Assembly (NCBI GenBank): GCA_002340405.1
Contig: DDLZ01000087.1
Span: forward strand, 16,976-23,921
Direction: 5' to 3'
DNA: 6,946 bases
From: Bacteroidales bacterium UBA2559
GTDB taxonomy: Bacteria > Bacteroidota > Bacteroidia > Bacteroidales > Bacteroidaceae
Part shown: positions 5,342 through 6,946 of the stretch, piece by piece
How the letters are laid out: each line of letters opens with the position of its first letter
Position numbering within the stretch: position 1 is the stretch's first letter
Notes under the pieces: model-generated
The model's input: only the letters and a program-made list of their open reading frames with translations
Told to the model about the DNA's origin: nothing
The model's database searches: none
Position numbers and translations under genes: made by a program

Positions 5342-6682
5342 TTAAAGTTTGTTGTATGAGAATGATTCAACTTTAGCTTCACCTGCGGTAAACAGAGAGG
5401 GACGCAATGCGAAGAATCCCTTGTAAACATTGTGGTGATATGTGGAGACATCGGCATCCTTTATGACTTCGGTCCAGTTGCTGCCGTCCGTACTCTTCCA
5501 GACAGTTGCCTTGTTACGGTCATTCTTGATCCGTACATAGAATGTGGGATCGGTTCCCTGAATTCCGATATTGGCCTCTTCGTTGTAGAACAGGTAGAGT
5601 CCGGCGCGGCCTCCCTCCTTGATGTTGAATTTGGCGGTTATCTCGTACGATGTATCGACAGCCGTGGTGGTCATGAGTGTTCCGCCGTCAAATCCCGGCT
5701 CCCACTTGGCCCACATGATAGGGTTATCAAATTGGCAGAGATAGTCATAGTTGTCCTGTAATCCTCCGTTCACCCATTCGGCTCCATTGGGATTGGCCAA
5801 GACCGGCCAGCCGTCTTTGGTCCACTCTACACTCTCTATTATGGTGCTGCGTCCAAGAGTATGGAATCCGTTACGGTAGGAGTGATATACGATATACCAG
5901 TTGCCGTCAACATCATCGATAAGTGTCCCGTGACCCTTGGACCACCACTCTTCATCGGCGGAATAGGTGTGTACCAGCGGATTGTGAGGGCTGTCTTCCC
6001 AGGGACCGATAACCGACTTGCTGCGTGCCACCACGCACATATGGCTGGTTGGAGGGCCGGCGGTGCCACCCTCGGCGCTTACCAGATAGTAGTAGTCGCC
6101 GCGTTTGAGAATCTTCGGCGATTCAAGCCACATCCCCTCTGTCTCCCAGTGCTCGGGGTACTGCCAGGGGTCATAAACCTTTCGGCTCTGACCGGTTATG
6201 GTCAGGCCGTCGGCCGACAGCGGAGCCACAAAACCGTTATTGGTATATAGATAGCGGTTACCTTCGTCATCAATGGCATGGCCCGGGTCTATTCCGCTAA
6301 CCTGAAGTTTGACAGGTTCAGTCCACGGCCCTTCAATACGATCGGCTGTAACAACGTAATTCTCGCCATTGCTGGTAGGATAGTAGATATAGAATTTGCC
6401 GTTCACCTTGCAAATGTCGGGAGCAAATATGGAGTAGCTCTGATCCTGTACGGCACGCGCTACGGGCTCCCAATGGAGCAGGTCTGTCGAATGCCAGATA
6501 AGCAATCCCGGATAATAGGTAAAGTTGGAATGGGTCATATAAAAATCCTTACCGTCACGCATAATGGCAGGATCAGGATAATCACCGGGGAAAATGCACA
6601 CTTTGATAGGAGTACTCTGCTCCTTACAACCTGCCAAAAGCAACGCTGCGGCAGCCATGGCAAAAACAATGGATTTCTTCAT
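5342..6682 (-). CDS. Glycoside hydrolase family 43 lipoprotein with C-terminal beta-sandwich domain
   Basis: A 446-residue protein. Residues 1-18 form a lipoprotein signal with lipobox LLAGC, giving lipidated Cys19; Lys20 and Glu21 follow. Residues 30-300 look like a five-bladed GH43 propeller. The likely catalytic base is Asp37 in DYPDPAI, the pKa-tuning Asp is Asp132 in GIDPGHAID, and the general acid is Glu187 in LESPKI. The SAEGGT motif (202-207), His251 in KGHGTLID and the YHSY segment also fit the family. Residues from about 310 to 446 resemble the beta-sandwich found at the C terminus of XynB-type enzymes. GH43 members are inverting enzymes, mainly arabinofuranosidases, xylosidases and galactosidases of plant polysaccharides; the exact substrate cannot be read here. 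The protein should be membrane-anchored in the periplasm or at the cell surface. No SusC/SusD pair or sugar regulator lies in the window. ATG at 6682 begins the signal peptide; no Shine-Dalgarno. Confidence 0.93.
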   Translation of the reverse strand: MKKSIVFAMAAAALLLAGCKEQSTPIKVCIFPGDYPDPAIMRDGKDFYMTHSNFTYYPGLLIWHSTDLLHWEPVARAVQDQSYSIFAPDICKVNGKFYIYYPTSNGENYVVTADRIEGPWTEPVKLQVSGIDPGHAIDDEGNRYLYTNNGFVAPLSADGLTITGQSRKVYDPWQYPEHWETEGMWLESPKILKRGDYYYLVSAEGGTAGPPTSHMCVVARSKSVIGPWEDSPHNPLVHTYSADEEWWSKGHGTLIDDVDGNWYIVYHSYRNGFHTLGRSTIIESVEWTKDGWPVLANPNGAEWVNGGLQDNYDYLCQFDNPIMWAKWEPGFDGGTLMTTTAVDTSYEITAKFNIKEGGRAGLYLFYNEEANIGIQGTDPTFYVRIKNDRNKATVWKSTDGSNWTEVIKDADVSTYHHNVYKGFFALRPSLFTAGEAKVESFSYNKL

Positions 6683-6747
6683 AATATAGAGATAGATGAT
6701 TGATCAGTAAACTCTCGGAGTCCCCCGTTACAGCGGAACTTCAACTG

Positions 6748-6778
6748 CGAATATAATCCATATTGCCCGGAAAAAAAA
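6748..6778 (-). promoter_or_regulatory. Weak promoter candidate for the GH43 gene
   Basis: On the minus strand TATATTCG (6755-6748) matches TAnnTTTG at all but one defined position. A T run covering the -33 site (TTTT, 6778-6775) lies 19 bases upstream, the same spacing as the riboswitch promoter. Transcription would start near 6741, giving a leader of about 60 bases. The T run makes the -33 match unspecific. Confidence 0.35.
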
Positions 6779-6807
6779 GCAGAGACGGTTTTTTCGTTTA
6801 AAAGTGC

Positions 6808-6831
6808 ATCAAGAACCGTTGTTCTGTTGAT
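6808..6831 (-). terminator. Weak hairpin, possible terminator of the upstream gene
   Basis: On the minus strand ATCA-AC-AGAAC (6831-6821) pairs with GTTCTTGAT (6816-6808) around AACG: nine pairs with a two-base bulge, followed after four bases by only TTTT. It lies about 60 bases past the putative stop at 6894-6896. Stability and T tract are both modest. Apart from this and the promoter candidate I see nothing in 6683-6893. Confidence 0.25.
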
Positions 6832-6893
6832 CTAAATCTGTGTCGGTCCAAACTTTGTTGGTTCACTAAAACTATCTGCCGTCAGAGACCGGG

Positions 6894-6946
6894 TCAATAG
6901 GATTGCTTGGAGAGGAATTCCAGAGCATCGGCATACCCTTCAAAAC
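6894..6946 (-). CDS. Possible C-terminal end of an unidentified gene
   Basis: The minus strand entering the window at 6944 is open for 16 codons to a TGA at 6896-6894. The peptide FEGYADALEFLSKQSY looks like an ordinary helical protein end. A second frame is also open here (24 codons, to a TAG nearer the GH43 gene) but reads less like protein. The piece is too short to recognise, and the choice of frame is a judgement. Confidence 0.3.
   Translation of the reverse strand, partial: FEGYADALEFLSKQSY

Noticed and set aside
5191..5457. Minus-strand 88-codon frame overlapping the end of GH43, with a five-residue periodic stretch
   Set aside because: It starts inside the GH43 gene out of frame, has no signal or domain, and its periodic part (GETTL, GKPIL, REPPL) simply mirrors the 15-base DNA repeat. 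It also runs into the -33 box of the next promoter.
5861..6250. Plus-strand 129-codon open frame
   Set aside because: Antisense to the GH43 catalytic region; its hydrophobic look comes from the complement of conserved GH43 codons.

Overview
This window comes from a member of the Bacteroidota, most likely the order Bacteroidales. The evidence is promoters of the TAnnTTTG type, AT-rich start sites without a Shine-Dalgarno sequence, a DUF3078 outer-membrane-type protein, a TonB-dependent receptor paired with a PnuC-family permease behind a TPP riboswitch, and a GH43 lipoprotein. All genes lie on the minus strand, so they are read from high to low coordinates. I cannot assign a genus.

Layout in transcription order. 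(1) 6894-6946: possibly the last 16 codons of a gene that continues outside the window. (2) 6683-6893: intergenic, with a weak hairpin and a weak promoter candidate. (3) 5342-6682: a GH43 glycosidase lipoprotein. (4) 5029-5341: a 313-base gap holding degenerate 15-base repeats that fold as a hairpin, a pair of imperfect direct repeats, a good Bacteroidales promoter and a TPP (THI-box) riboswitch. (5) 2575-5028: a TonB-dependent receptor. (6) 1900-2568: a PnuC-family permease, 6 bases further on. (7) 1870-1915: a terminator-like hairpin overlapping the permease stop codon. (8) 971-1828: a DUF3078 protein with its own -7 element. (9) 47-946: an EamA/DMT permease, 24 bases further on.

The core system is thiamine uptake. 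TPP sensed by the 5' leader would control a receptor that brings thiamine or its phosphates across the outer membrane using TonB energy, and a PnuC-type channel (PnuT) that carries it across the inner membrane. The substrate is inferred from the riboswitch, not from binding residues. The receptor-PnuT pair is known in Bacteroidota. No thiamine pyrophosphokinase follows it here. The DUF3078 and EamA genes look like a separate transcription unit of unknown substrate, and the GH43 enzyme appears unrelated to thiamine.

The most interesting non-coding point is the leader. The 5' strand of the riboswitch can form a 13-pair helix with a segment between the aptamer and the receptor start codon, and that segment resembles the riboswitch's own P2 3' strand. 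This suggests a strand-exchange expression platform without an obvious terminator.
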